Origin: Hyphomicrobiales bacterium
GTDB taxonomy: Bacteria > Pseudomonadota > Alphaproteobacteria > Rhizobiales > Rhizobiaceae
Reading direction: 5' to 3'
NCBI GenBank assembly: GCA_900473205.1
Contig: UCLB01000007.1
Coordinates: 62,001 to 126,000 of the forward strand
DNA length: 64,000 nucleotides
This document shows, piece after piece, positions 30,214 through 39,767 of this stretch (position 1 is the first letter of the stretch; each line of letters starts with the position of its first letter). The position numbers and the translations under genes are program-made. The notes beneath the pieces are model-generated. The model did no database searches. It was not told the DNA's origin and was given only the letters and a program-made list of their open reading frames with translations.

Positions 30214-31845
30214 ATGGTTACCAAAAACAGTGCCGACGTCGTGATCGTCGGAACGGGCGTTGTCGGTGTCGTCATCGCCGAACAATTGCTCGATGCAGGC
30301 CACTCCGTGCTGATGATCGAAGCCGGTCCGCGCGTTTCCCGCGCCGAAGTGGTCGAGAATTTCCGCAACGCACCGCTTGGCGTGAAGGGCGACACCTCCG
30401 TCGCCTATCCGCCACGCCCCTGGGCACCGCATCCGACAGGTGCCGAAAAGCCTGAGAACGCCTATCTGCAGCTGAGCGGACCCGATTCCTACGCTCAGAC
30501 CTTCATCCGCTATGCGGGTGGTTCGACATGGCACTGGGCTGGCACATCTTGGCGTCTGACGCCGGAAGATATGCGGCTCAAATCGATGTACGGCGTCGGT
30601 CGCGATTGGGCTTTCGATTACGATACGCTCGAGCCATACTACGTTCGCACCGAGCAGAAGCTGGGTATCTGCGGCCCGTCGGACACTGCCCTGCAATGGC
30701 CGCGCGTGCCACGTTCCGCACCCTACCCCATGCCGGCACTGCCGTTCTCTCCGGGCGAAGAGCGCTTCACCGAAATCGTCAAGACGCTGGGCTACAACAA
30801 TATTCCGGTTGCTCAGGCGCGCAACAGCGGCATGCCCTATGACGGCAGACCTGCCTGCTGTGCCAACAACAATTGCGTGCCGGTCTGTCCTGTCGCGGCA
30901 AAGTATGACGCCGAAACTGCGCTGAACCGTCTTGAGAAGAAAGGCGCGACGCTGCTGGTGGACTCCGTGGTCTACAAGGTCGAGACCAACGCCCAGAACA
31001 AGATCGAAGCTGTTCATTATTACGACCAGCACAAGGAAACGCATCGCATCAGCGGCAAGCTGTTCGTGCTGGCCTGCAACGGTCTGGAAAATCCAAAGCT
31101 GCTGTTGATGTCGGCGGATGACCGCAATCCGAATGGCGTTGCCAACCGGTCCGATCAGGTCGGTCGCAACATGATGGACCATCCGCAGTTGACGCTAAGC
31201 GTGACCACGAAAGAACCGTTCTGGTCGGGTGTCGGCCCTGTCGTGAATAGCGGCATCATGGAAACCTCGCAAGGCGATTTCCGCTCTCAGCATGCCGGCG
31301 CCTATTTCCGCTACAACAACTTTGCCCGCAACCGTTTCGTCACTTTCGCGGCCTTGAAAAAAGGTCTCGTCGGTAAGGCGCTGGACGAAGAAATCCGCCG
31401 CATGACGGCCTGCACGGCTGATATCGTGGCCGCGCATGAGGTCCTTCCGGACGCCAATAACCGCCTGACCTTGTCCGACCAGAAGGACTGGCTGGGTCTG
31501 CCAAAGCCGTCGATCTACTACGATGTGGGCGAATACACCCGCAAATCGGCAGAGGTCTATTCGCTGCCCATCGGCAAGCGCATCGCAGAAGCGATGGGCG
31601 CAACCGACGTGAAGATCAGTCCCAAATTTGCACAGAGCAAGCATATCATGGGCGGCACTATCATGGGCAATGATGCGGCAAACTCGGTCGTCGATGCGGA
31701 CTGTCGTGCGCATGACCATGAAAACCTCTTCATTCCGGGCGGCGGCGCCATGGCATCCACGGCTTGCGGCAACAGCACCATCACCATGGTCGCCCTTGCC
31801 ATCAAGGCAGGTGACGCCATTGTCGATCAGATGCGGGGAGCATGA
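30214..31845 (+). CDS. FAD-dependent sugar/polyol dehydrogenase large subunit (GMC family)
   Basis: A 543-aa GMC oxidoreductase. The FAD-binding beta-alpha-beta is VVIVGTGVVGVVIAEQLL with Glu in MIEAGPR. The GMC catalytic C-terminal block is HIMGGTIMGNDAANS and GNSTITMVALAIKAGD. Cysteines 215, 216, 221 and 225 (CCANNNCVPVC) have the spacing of the iron-sulphur-binding loop of FAD glucose/fructose dehydrogenases, which passes electrons to the haem subunit. It lacks its own signal and should be co-exported with the small subunit. It overlaps or abuts the cytochrome gene. The sugar or polyol substrate is not determinable. Confidence 0.9.
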   Translation: MVTKNSADVVIVGTGVVGVVIAEQLLDAGHSVLMIEAGPRVSRAEVVENFRNAPLGVKGDTSVAYPPRPWAPHPTGAEKPENAYLQLSGPDSYAQTFIRYAGGSTWHWAGTSWRLTPEDMRLKSMYGVGRDWAFDYDTLEPYYVRTEQKLGICGPSDTALQWPRVPRSAPYPMPALPFSPGEERFTEIVKTLGYNNIPVAQARNSGMPYDGRPACCANNNCVPVCPVAAKYDAETALNRLEKKGATLLVDSVVYKVETNAQNKIEAVHYYDQHKETHRISGKLFVLACNGLENPKLLLMSADDRNPNGVANRSDQVGRNMMDHPQLTLSVTTKEPFWSGVGPVVNSGIMETSQGDFRSQHAGAYFRYNNFARNRFVTFAALKKGLVGKALDEEIRRMTACTADIVAAHEVLPDANNRLTLSDQKDWLGLPKPSIYYDVGEYTRKSAEVYSLPIGKRIAEAMGATDVKISPKFAQSKHIMGGTIMGNDAANSVVDADCRAHDHENLFIPGGGAMASTACGNSTITMVALAIKAGDAIVDQMRGA

Positions 31846-31847
31846 TC

Positions 31848-33278
31848 ATGAAACCTGCACACTCTCTCGCTCTCGCAGCCACGCTGGCAATCGGCACTCT
31901 GGCTCCATTGACAGCAAGCGCCCAGGAAGCCTCCAAGGAACTGATCGACAGGGGACGCTACCTCGCGACCGCGTCCGACTGTATCGCCTGTCACACCAAC
32001 CACACCGGCGGCAAACCGATGGCGGGTGGATTGCCGATGTCATCTCCGGTCGGTACGATCATGTCGACCAACATCACGCCATCCAAGGCATTCGGGATCG
32101 GCAACTACACCGAAAAGCAGTTTGCCGATGCAGTTCGCAGAGGTGTTCGCGCCGATGGTGCCAATCTTTATCCGGCCATGCCTTACGTGTCCTATTCGGT
32201 AATGACCGATGAAGACATCCATGCGCTCTACGCCTATTTCATGCAGGGCGTCGATGCCGTTGAAGAGAAGGCACCCGAGACGAACCTGCCCTTCCCGATG
32301 AACATCAGAGCCTCGATGACGGGTTGGAACCTGCTGTTCCGCCCGAGCGAAACCCACGTTGATAATCCCAAGCAATCGGCTGAATGGAACCGTGGCAAAT
32401 ATCTCGTGGAAGGTGCTGCACATTGCAGCACATGCCACACGCCACGCGGGCTTCTCATGCAGGAGCAGAAGAGCCTGAACTTAAGCGGTGGACAGGTGGG
32501 GCCATGGTTTGCGCCTGACATCACCTCAGACAAGGTTACGGGCATCGGCACTTGGAGCCAGCAGGATCTCGTTACCTATCTGAAGACCGGGCGTCTGGAT
32601 AACAGGGCGCAGGCGGCAGGCAGCATGGCAGAAGCCATCGGCTACAGCTTCCAGCACCTGACCGATGCCGACCTCAACGCCATTGCGACCTATGTCCGCA
32701 CGGTGCCTTCAGCACATGCGACAGCGAAAACGGGCGATACCCGCTTCGACAAAGGTTCGGCGGGCAATGCGCTTGCCGGTTTCCGTGGCAAGCCCTATGC
32801 CGAAGGCCTCAAGGGTGATGCGGCTGGCGCGCAGCTCTACAGCGCCAATTGCGCCTCCTGCCACGGCTATGATGCGGATGGCACGGCAGATGGTTATTAT
32901 CCTAGTCTGTTCCACAATGCGGCAACGGCGGGCGATAATTCCAACAACCTCATCGCGGCCATCCTTTACGGCGTAGACCGCCACACCGCCGGAGGCCACG
33001 CCTTCATGCCGCCCTTCGGCGATCAGGTGAATGCGGTCAACTCGCTGACCAATACTGAAGTCGCGTCGCTATCCAACTTTATTTTGAAGAGCTACGGCAA
33101 CGACAAGCTTGCGGTAACAGCAGACGATGTGCAGTCCATCCGGCAGGGTGGCCCAAGCTCGCCGCTCGTCACCTATGCCCGTATCGGCCTGGGTGCTGGC
33201 GCGACTGTGGCGGTGCTGGTGGTTTTAGGCCTGATCTTCTGGTTGCGCAGCAATCGCAAACGCTCACAGACAGCGTAA
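31848..33278 (+). CDS. Tri-haem c-type cytochrome subunit of the membrane dehydrogenase
   Basis: A 476-aa periplasmic cytochrome with a signal peptide (LALAATLAIGTLAPLTASAQ). It has three CxxCH haem sites (CIACH, CSTCH, CASCH) in three cytochrome c domains. A C-terminal membrane anchor (VAVLVVLGLIFWLRSNRKR) follows. It accepts electrons from the FAD subunit and delivers them to ubiquinone or an oxidase. ATG at 31848 has GGGGAG at a good distance; ATG at 31842 would overlap the large-subunit stop (ATGA) with too short a spacing. It completes the operon. Confidence 0.92.
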   Translation: MKPAHSLALAATLAIGTLAPLTASAQEASKELIDRGRYLATASDCIACHTNHTGGKPMAGGLPMSSPVGTIMSTNITPSKAFGIGNYTEKQFADAVRRGVRADGANLYPAMPYVSYSVMTDEDIHALYAYFMQGVDAVEEKAPETNLPFPMNIRASMTGWNLLFRPSETHVDNPKQSAEWNRGKYLVEGAAHCSTCHTPRGLLMQEQKSLNLSGGQVGPWFAPDITSDKVTGIGTWSQQDLVTYLKTGRLDNRAQAAGSMAEAIGYSFQHLTDADLNAIATYVRTVPSAHATAKTGDTRFDKGSAGNALAGFRGKPYAEGLKGDAAGAQLYSANCASCHGYDADGTADGYYPSLFHNAATAGDNSNNLIAAILYGVDRHTAGGHAFMPPFGDQVNAVNSLTNTEVASLSNFILKSYGNDKLAVTADDVQSIRQGGPSSPLVTYARIGLGAGATVAVLVVLGLIFWLRSNRKRSQTA

Positions 33279-33295
33279 TTATCAGATATCGAAAC

Positions 33296-33322
33296 AGCGT
33301 GCGCCAATATTGGCGCGCGCTT
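33296..33322 (+). terminator. Hairpin after the cytochrome gene
   Basis: GCGCCAATATTGGCGC (33301-33316) is a perfect palindrome inside the longer imperfect stem AGCG-t-...-g-CGCT, followed by TTT. It is likely the end of the dehydrogenase operon. Confidence 0.6.
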
Positions 33323-33411
33323 TCATGCCGTGACCATGCGAACGTTCATTTTCGCGCTTTACGCAAAGGACAGAATTCTCAATATTCAGTCATCACTAGA
33401 AAGGTTGCGTC

Positions 33412-34242
33412 ATGAATTATCACCTTGTTTCCGACTACACGGATGCCTATTCCAACGGCATTCACATTGCCGGTGGAGATCGTTGGCCTGCCGCTTGGGT
33501 CAAGCCTGCAGCAGACTATCGCGCAGCCATGTTGGCGACGGGACGGGCGAAGCTGGATGTCTTCTACGGGCCGGGTGAACGCAACGCTATGGATGTCTTC
33601 CTGCCAGAGGGCACGCCTCGCGGCCTCGTCGTTTTCATTCACGGCGGCTTCTGGAAAAGCCTCGACCGGAGCTACTGGTCTCATTTCGCAAATGGCTGCG
33701 TCGAGCGCGGCTTTGCGGTGGCTATGCCCTCCTACGATCTGTGCCCGGATGTTCGCATCACGGAAATCGGTCGCCAGATGGGCGCTGCGATTACAAAAGC
33801 GGCGGAAGAAATTGCTGGACCGATCATCGTCACCGGTCACTCGGCTGGAGGGCATCTATCGACCCGCATGGTCAGCGCCGGTTCTCCTTTGCCCACCGCC
33901 ATTCTGGACCGCATTGAAATCGCCGCGCCGATTTCGGGCCTGCACGATCTGCGCCCGCTGATGCGCAGCCAGCTCAATGAATCACTTCACATCGATGACG
34001 CAGAGGCGGCGGCTGAGAGCCCGGCGCTTTTGCGCCCGGTTGGCCATGCGCGCATCTGCGCTTGGGTAGGCGGCGCAGAGCGGCACGAGTTCATCCGTCA
34101 GAACGCGCTACTGGCCAACATCTGGACTGGCCTTGGCGCGGAAACATCCTGCTACGCCGAGCCTAACCGCCACCATTTCGACGTGCTTGACGGAATGGCG
34201 GACCCCAATCATCCCCTCACCCGCGCGCTTACCGACATCTGA
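33412..34242 (+). CDS. Alpha/beta hydrolase (arylformamidase/esterase-like)
   Basis: A 276-aa alpha/beta hydrolase of the hormone-sensitive-lipase/arylformamidase type. The oxyanion motif is HGGFW (VVFIHGGFWKSL), the nucleophile elbow is TGHSAGGHLS, and a likely catalytic His lies in PNRHHFDVLD near the end. HGGFW plus the small size resembles KynB-like or carbamate/ester hydrolases, but no tryptophan catabolic genes are near. It has its own promoter gap of about 130 bp and ends at a strong bidirectional terminator. Confidence 0.82.
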   Translation: MNYHLVSDYTDAYSNGIHIAGGDRWPAAWVKPAADYRAAMLATGRAKLDVFYGPGERNAMDVFLPEGTPRGLVVFIHGGFWKSLDRSYWSHFANGCVERGFAVAMPSYDLCPDVRITEIGRQMGAAITKAAEEIAGPIIVTGHSAGGHLSTRMVSAGSPLPTAILDRIEIAAPISGLHDLRPLMRSQLNESLHIDDAEAAAESPALLRPVGHARICAWVGGAERHEFIRQNALLANIWTGLGAETSCYAEPNRHHFDVLDGMADPNHPLTRALTDI

Positions 34243-34263
34243 CAAGTCACATTGAGGACTTAA

Positions 34264-34297
34264 GCAAAAGGGCGCGGAGATTTCCGCGCCCTTTTGC
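34264..34297. terminator. Bidirectional terminator between convergent genes
   Basis: A perfect 15-bp stem, GCAAAAGGGCGCGGA (34264-34278) with TCCGCGCCCTTTTGC (34283-34297), loop of four. The A-rich and T-rich ends of the stem give a U-tract in both directions, serving the hydrolase (+) and the aminotransferase (-). Confidence 0.9.
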
Positions 34298-34320
34298 TCT
34301 TATCGAATAGCCTGATGCCG

Positions 34321-35664
34321 TTAGCCGCGGGAAGCAGCCACGGCGTCCAGTGCGCGTCCCAGCGCATCGAACATGTCATCGATCTGCTCAGCCGTGATAA
34401 TCAAAGGCGGGCAGAAGCAGACAGCTTCGCCAACGGCACGGGCAATCACGCCCTCATTCTCCAGCGCCACGGTAACAGCCGCAGCCGCATCCCCCGCCTT
34501 CGCATCGCTCCAAGGCTTGATTTCCAGCGCACCGAGGAGGCCGACGCCACGCGAGGAATGCGCAATCGGGTGCTTCGCCAGCTCTGCCAGACGGGACAGG
34601 AATTTCTCCTCCAGCCGCGCAGCATTGCCGACCAGATCACGCTCCTGAATGATCTTGAGATTTTCCAGCCCAACAGCCGTCGCCACCGGATGGCCGGACG
34701 CGGTAAAGCCGTGACCGAAGACGCCGATACGGTCGGATTCATCGGCTATGGGCTGATAAAAGCGGTCATTCATCAAAATGGCCGAGAGCGGCAGGTAGGA
34801 AGACGAAATCTGCTTCGACAGAACCAGCACATCCGGCTCGATACCATAGGTCTGGCACGCGAACATATTGCCGGTGCGGCCAAAGCCGCAGATGACTTCA
34901 TCAACTACGAGGAGAATGTCGTATTTCTTCAGAATGTCCTGCACACCGGCCCAGTAACCGTCAGGCGGCACCAGCACGCCGCCTGCACCCATCACCGGTT
35001 CGCCCCAGAAAGCAGCGATCGTATCTGGGCCTTCCTTGAGGATCAGGTCTTCCAGATCCTTCAACATACGCGCCGTAAAATCGGCTTCGCTCTCACCGGC
35101 CTCGCCAAAATGAATATAGGAAGGGCATGAGGTGTGGATCATCCGGTCGAGCGGCAGATCGAAGCTTTCATGGTTGCGCGGCAGACCGGTGATGGAGCCT
35201 GCGGCAATGGTCACACCATGATAGCCCTTGATACGACCGATGATCTTCTTCTTGTCCTTCTTGCCGAGAGCGTTGGAGCGATACCACACCATTTTGCAGG
35301 CGAGGTCGTTTGCTTCGGAACCCGACGAGGTGAAATGGACCTTGGACATCGGCACAGGCGCAAGCTTGATCAGCATCTCGGACAGATCGATGGATGGTGC
35401 ATGCGTCTTATAGGCAAAGGTGTGGTAATAGGGCAGCTTTTCCATCTGTGCCTTGGCGACTTCCGCCAGCCGCTTTTCACCGAAGCCGATTGCGACCGAC
35501 CACAGACCCGCAAGGCCTTCGATATAGCGCTTGCCGTTATTGTCGAAGACGTAAATGCCCTCACCGGATTCGATGACGAGACCACCGGTCTTTTCGTATT
35601 TCCTCAGGTTCACGTTCGGATGCATCTGATAGGCAATATCGCGGCCTTCGATGGAATTCGGCAT
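34321..35664 (-). CDS. Class III PLP-dependent aminotransferase
   Basis: A 447-aa fold-type I aminotransferase of the omega-amino-acid/pyruvate group. The PLP-phosphate loop is FTSSGSEANDLACKM. The catalytic Asp is in LLVVDEVICGFGRTG, and the Schiff-base Lys is in VLSKQISSSYLPLSA. It begins MPNSIEGRDIAYQMHPNVNL. An in-frame ATG at 35748 adds a basic tail and is disfavoured. Relatives act on beta-alanine, GABA, putrescine or taurine with pyruvate as acceptor; nothing adjacent narrows it. It is monocistronic, facing a long non-coding stretch. Confidence 0.9.
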   Translation of the reverse strand: MPNSIEGRDIAYQMHPNVNLRKYEKTGGLVIESGEGIYVFDNNGKRYIEGLAGLWSVAIGFGEKRLAEVAKAQMEKLPYYHTFAYKTHAPSIDLSEMLIKLAPVPMSKVHFTSSGSEANDLACKMVWYRSNALGKKDKKKIIGRIKGYHGVTIAAGSITGLPRNHESFDLPLDRMIHTSCPSYIHFGEAGESEADFTARMLKDLEDLILKEGPDTIAAFWGEPVMGAGGVLVPPDGYWAGVQDILKKYDILLVVDEVICGFGRTGNMFACQTYGIEPDVLVLSKQISSSYLPLSAILMNDRFYQPIADESDRIGVFGHGFTASGHPVATAVGLENLKIIQERDLVGNAARLEEKFLSRLAELAKHPIAHSSRGVGLLGALEIKPWSDAKAGDAAAAVTVALENEGVIARAVGEAVCFCPPLIITAEQIDDMFDALGRALDAVAASRG

Positions 35665-36273
35665 AATGTTCACAAGCTTGCTCCTACGTTCCCTGTTATT
35701 GCAGCTCCGACCTTTGGTTTGGAACTGTATCCGTGCTTTGACTGGCATCCACCTGACACCCGTGACTCCATGCTATCGTCTGCTCTTTGCTTCACAAGCC
35801 ATTTCTTGATGTGAACGTTTGAGGTCGCAATCAGCGAGCTCTATAGCACTGTCCAAAACACTCTGAGCGCAAAGACCTTATTATTGAGTGCCAGAGAAAA
35901 AGATTGACGTAAGGGTCCATCCGCCGGACCAGTTTAATGACCTGCGGTCAGAGGTCAGCCCTCTTCCGAAAACCCAATACAGAGACGAAACGCGTCCAAG
36001 AATTTACCTAACTTTACAATCTCCTGACCGCACTTAACGCTGGCTCGACTAGCTTGCCATGAGCCGACTTTGACACGGAAAAGGGTGCCCGCCCCCCCCC
36101 ATCCGTTAAAAGCCTGCGGCTGGCTCTGATCGCCAGAGAGCCCTGCGAGTGCCAAGAGCTCCCCCAGCTGTTCACTCGTGGGGCTTGAAGCGGTCGTCGC
36201 TTTATTGAACCACTGGAGGTTTGAGCGCGTGACATATCTGCATCCGGCAAAAGACGTGAAAAGTAGTGGAAAG
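35665..36273. other. 609-bp region without a supported gene; 9-C homopolymer
   Basis: Upstream of the aminotransferase (-) and the small membrane protein gene (+). No ORF here resembles a family with confidence. A leftward open frame (35955-36302, up to 115 codons) contains EQLGELLALAGLSGDQ, which loosely recalls the start of small HTH regulators. It then loses any resemblance at a run of nine C (36092-36100). This may be a decayed or frameshifted small gene. A TTGACG box is at 35904-35909. The rest looks non-coding. Confidence 0.5.
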
Positions 36274-36495
36274 ATGTACCCTGTATTGCCTAAAATCATC
36301 ACAGCGGCATTGGCGCTGTTGGCGACCCTCCTCGCTCTGCCACCTCTTTTCTTAGAGCTGACGACACCGCGCTTTGTCGGGTTGCTGGCTGGCGCAAACT
36401 TTCTGGCGCTCCAGTTTGGGATGTTTTGGTGCCTGCTGAAAAACAGCGCGGCCTACCGCATGCTTCATAGTCGCGGCAATCGGGTAACAGATTAA
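36274..36495 (+). CDS. Small two-helix membrane protein (73 aa), unknown function
   Basis: A 73-aa protein with two hydrophobic segments (IITAALALLATLLALPPLFL and FVGLLAGANFLALQFGMFWC) and a basic tail (YRMLHSRGNR). I do not recognise it. It stops 132 bp before an outer-membrane channel gene on the same strand and could be a small partner of an efflux complex, but that is only proximity. A weak GGAAAG ribosome site precedes ATG. Coding status is probable rather than certain. Confidence 0.5.
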   Translation: MYPVLPKIITAALALLATLLALPPLFLELTTPRFVGLLAGANFLALQFGMFWCLLKNSAAYRMLHSRGNRVTD

Positions 36496-36627
36496 ATGCA
36501 AAACGCTGACCTTGAGCCGAGGCTTCTCGAACATCATCGTGACATTCCGTCATCGCTTGCAAAAAGCCCGCCGTCTTTTTCGACCTTCTCGTATTTCGAT
36601 ATCGGCTCTCATCTTCGTGCCCATGGC

Positions 36628-38028
36628 ATGAGGCTGCTGATCAGTAGCGCACTTGTCTGCGTGCTGGCGGGCTGCACGAATGTCGCGGTTGCGCCGCCAC
36701 AGATCGAGACACCCAGCAAATTCGCCTATGCAGCATCGGAGACCAAAGCGCGATCCATTCAGAAAAACTGGTGGGCTGCTTTTGATGACAAGGCGCTATC
36801 GCGCTACATCGAGAAGGGACTTGCCCAAAGCCCGCAACTCCAGCAGGCGACAGCAAGGGTCGATCAGGCGAAAGCGAATGTCGGCCTGGCGAATTCCAGC
36901 CTCTTCCCATCCCTCTCCACAGGTGCCGGTGTTGCGCGAGGCGATAAATACGGTTTCGGCACCGCGCAAAGCAGCAAATACAGCACCTTGTCCACGGACT
37001 GGACGGTCGATCTCTTCGGCGGTGTACGTGCAAAGAAACGCGCTGCAGAAGCCGATTTGGCGTCAGCTTTGTCATCAAGAGACCAGACCGAGGACAATCT
37101 CGTTTCCGCAATCGCTTCAGCCTACGTCGATATACGATATTATCAGGCGCGAATTGCGATAGCCCGTTCTACCGTGGCCAACCGAGAGAAGAACCTGAAA
37201 TCGGTGGACGACAGTCTCGATGCAGGCAACGCTTCGAAAATACAGGTCGTGAATGGACGGCAGCTTGTTGCCCAGGCTGAGGCGACTCTACCTTCGCTCG
37301 AAGTTCAGCTTGATTCATCCATTGCAACCCTTGCCGAACAGGTTGGAGACTCGGTCAGCCACGTCAAAGCGGATGTCGCACGCTCCGCTGGGCAACCGGT
37401 GGCACATTACAGGATCGGCACCGGTGTTCCGGCAAATGTCATCCGTAACCGTCCAGATGTCAGAATGGCAGAAAGCAATTTCGCCTCGGCAGCAGAAAGC
37501 GTTGGGGTTGCCAAAGCTGCCTTCTATCCTAGCCTCGATCTATCCGGCTATCTGACTCCGACGCAGATCCTCGAGACGGGCCACGTCAATGTTTGGCTGA
37601 TTTCCGCCGCTTTGAGCGCGCCAATCTTTGATGGTGGAAAGAACAAGTCAAACCTCGCCAATGCCAATGCGAAGCTTGAAGAAGCGCGGGGTGCCTGGCG
37701 TGCAGCCGTGCTGACCGGCATCACCGATATCGAAAAGGCCCTGGCTGCTTACAATAAAGACGGCGCCAATATTGCTGCCCAGCGAAAGCTGGTGGCGACG
37801 TCGAAGGAAACCGTCGAAATGGGCCGAACGAGTTTCCAGCTTGGAGCAGATCCCATCTCGATTGTGTTGAATTCGGAGAAGGATTATCTCACCGCGCAAG
37901 AAGGTTATGCCGACGCGGTCAGGCAGCAGGCCCTGCACTATATCTCCCTGTGCAAAGCGGCCCCGGCAGAGAGGCCTGATCACTTGCTCGAGGTGCGAAA
38001 CACCGAAATCGCCCTCGCGAAGAAATAG
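36628..38028 (+). CDS. NodT-family outer-membrane efflux channel lipoprotein
   Basis: A 466-aa TolC/OprM-type channel. The lipoprotein signal is MRLLISSALVCVLAGC, with the acylated Cys at about residue 16. Two repeated OEP domains follow, with typical motifs WWAAFDDKALSRYIEKGL, SLFPSLSTGAGVAR and VIRNRPDVRMAESNFASA. Lower hydrophobicity before 36628 and the lipobox position make Met at 36628 the start rather than 36496. No pump is adjacent. It is convergent with a second channel gene 28 bp away. Confidence 0.87.
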   Translation: MRLLISSALVCVLAGCTNVAVAPPQIETPSKFAYAASETKARSIQKNWWAAFDDKALSRYIEKGLAQSPQLQQATARVDQAKANVGLANSSLFPSLSTGAGVARGDKYGFGTAQSSKYSTLSTDWTVDLFGGVRAKKRAAEADLASALSSRDQTEDNLVSAIASAYVDIRYYQARIAIARSTVANREKNLKSVDDSLDAGNASKIQVVNGRQLVAQAEATLPSLEVQLDSSIATLAEQVGDSVSHVKADVARSAGQPVAHYRIGTGVPANVIRNRPDVRMAESNFASAAESVGVAKAAFYPSLDLSGYLTPTQILETGHVNVWLISAALSAPIFDGGKNKSNLANANAKLEEARGAWRAAVLTGITDIEKALAAYNKDGANIAAQRKLVATSKETVEMGRTSFQLGADPISIVLNSEKDYLTAQEGYADAVRQQALHYISLCKAAPAERPDHLLEVRNTEIALAKK

Positions 38029-38056
38029 ACCTTGCGCCCTCAGCCCGGATCAACAC

Positions 38057-39577
38057 CTACTTAGCGCTTGCCAGATGCGGGCCTTCACGGACATCGGTGA
38101 TCGCCGGCTTGGATGAATCGATCTCACGACTCCAACCACCGCCGAGCGCCTTATTAAGCGAGATGTAGTAGGTCGCGACATCGGACCGTGTTTCGATCAA
38201 ATCCTCTTCGACCGAGTAAAGCGACCGTTCCGTGTCCAGCAGACTGAAGAGATCGCTGTCGCCCGTTTTGTTCAGTTCGGTCGAAACCTGTAAAGTGTGC
38301 CGATATCGCTGCGCCGAAACAGCAAGCCTCGACTGACGAATTCTAGACTGATTGACTGCTACGATGGCGTTCTGAACGTCTTCCATTGCGGACAGGACAG
38401 CGGATTGATAGGCAAAATAATATTGGTCGCGCTGCGCCTTCGCGACATCGACGGCAGCCTGTAACTTGCCACCTTGGAAGAGGGGTATGTTGATACTTGG
38501 ACCTATCGACCAACCGATTGTCGATTTTCTCCCGATATCGCTCAAACTCCCGCCCGACGTATCGATGGAGCCGGATAGCGAAATGGAGGGGTAGCGGTTG
38601 GCCTGCGCCTGACCGATGCGTGCCGTGTATTGCGCCAGTTCGCGCTCTGCCTCACGAATATCCGGTCTATTGACCAGAATATCGGCCGGTATTCCCGTCG
38701 AGGTCGATGCAGGTGGTGACGGTATCTTGCGCTTCTTTCCCAAGACGGCATCGAGCGCCGATGGCGGCTGACCCGTGAGCACACTCACCCGATGCACATA
38801 ATGCGCGTAGGAAATTTTATAGGAAGGGATATCTGCTTCCGTATAAGCGGCTTGCGCTTCGGCCTTGGTAACATCCCCCATGGTCGCGTAGCCTTCGTTC
38901 AGCAGTTTCTTCGTCAACTGTACCGTTTGGCGCTGTGATCTCGATGATCGTTCAGCCAGATCGACCAACTCCTGATATTCCCGCGCCTGAACGTAATAGG
39001 CCGCAACATCGCCGATCAGAGTCACCAGTGTATCTTGCAAGGCTTCTTCGGTGGCCTGCTCGCCAAATCTGGCCGCTTCGATCCCGCGCCTGTTTTTGCC
39101 AAACAAGTCGAGTTCCCAACTCGAGTCGAAACCCGCCTGGAATTGGCTTGATGTCGAGGCGCTTTGATCGGTGCTGGCTGCGGTTTTGGAACGGGTCGCA
39201 GATGCTGAAGACGAGACGGTGGGGAATAAACCGCCGACCTGCTCTCGTGTCGTCGCACGCGCCTCGCGAATTTTTGCTTTCGCAACCGCCACATCCAGAT
39301 TGTCCTGCACAGCCCGTGCGACAAGGTCGTCCAGCACGGGGTCATCGAGCCGTCTCCACCACTCATGTAATTGTGGCGCTTTGGCAGGTGACTTATCCTT
39401 CGAACTCCACTTTGCGGGCATCGAAAGAGACGGCTTTTCATAATCCGGGCCGACGACACACCCCGTCAGCATCGACGTCACAAGCAGGAGTGAAACGCGA
39501 CGATAAAGGCTGGAAATGTCGGATTTCGGGGATGTTTCCCGATCAATGGTCAGCAAGGCAAGGCTCCCTATAGACAA
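38057..39577 (-). CDS. NodT-family outer-membrane efflux channel lipoprotein
   Basis: A 506-aa (if started at 39577) outer-membrane factor. The lipobox is TSMLTGC followed by VVGPDYEKPSLSMPAKW, the classical OprM/NodT mature start. OEP repeats include WWRRLDDPVLDDLVARA, EQVGGLFPTVSSSASATRS and ILVNRPDIREAERELAQYTA. The signal peptide is preceded by about 20 hydrophilic residues, so the true start may be a downstream non-ATG codon. It is not the same protein as its convergent neighbour but belongs to the same family. It could serve the RND pump encoded at the left of the window. Confidence 0.87.
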   Translation of the reverse strand: MSIGSLALLTIDRETSPKSDISSLYRRVSLLLVTSMLTGCVVGPDYEKPSLSMPAKWSSKDKSPAKAPQLHEWWRRLDDPVLDDLVARAVQDNLDVAVAKAKIREARATTREQVGGLFPTVSSSASATRSKTAASTDQSASTSSQFQAGFDSSWELDLFGKNRRGIEAARFGEQATEEALQDTLVTLIGDVAAYYVQAREYQELVDLAERSSRSQRQTVQLTKKLLNEGYATMGDVTKAEAQAAYTEADIPSYKISYAHYVHRVSVLTGQPPSALDAVLGKKRKIPSPPASTSTGIPADILVNRPDIREAERELAQYTARIGQAQANRYPSISLSGSIDTSGGSLSDIGRKSTIGWSIGPSINIPLFQGGKLQAAVDVAKAQRDQYYFAYQSAVLSAMEDVQNAIVAVNQSRIRQSRLAVSAQRYRHTLQVSTELNKTGDSDLFSLLDTERSLYSVEEDLIETRSDVATYYISLNKALGGGWSREIDSSKPAITDVREGPHLASAK

Positions 39578-39767
39578 TGATCACCATCCATAGAGAGCCA
39601 AACGTTAAGCGCTGTAAACGACCTGTAAAGTTGAGTAAATGTAAGTTTCGTAGCCTGCCCCGTGAACATGCTGGATCACCGCATGACAAACGGACCAGCG
39701 GCCTCATAAAGGCCGATCACGAAACGACCATGGCAATTCAGTCAACGTGAAGCAAGCACCGGAAGCC

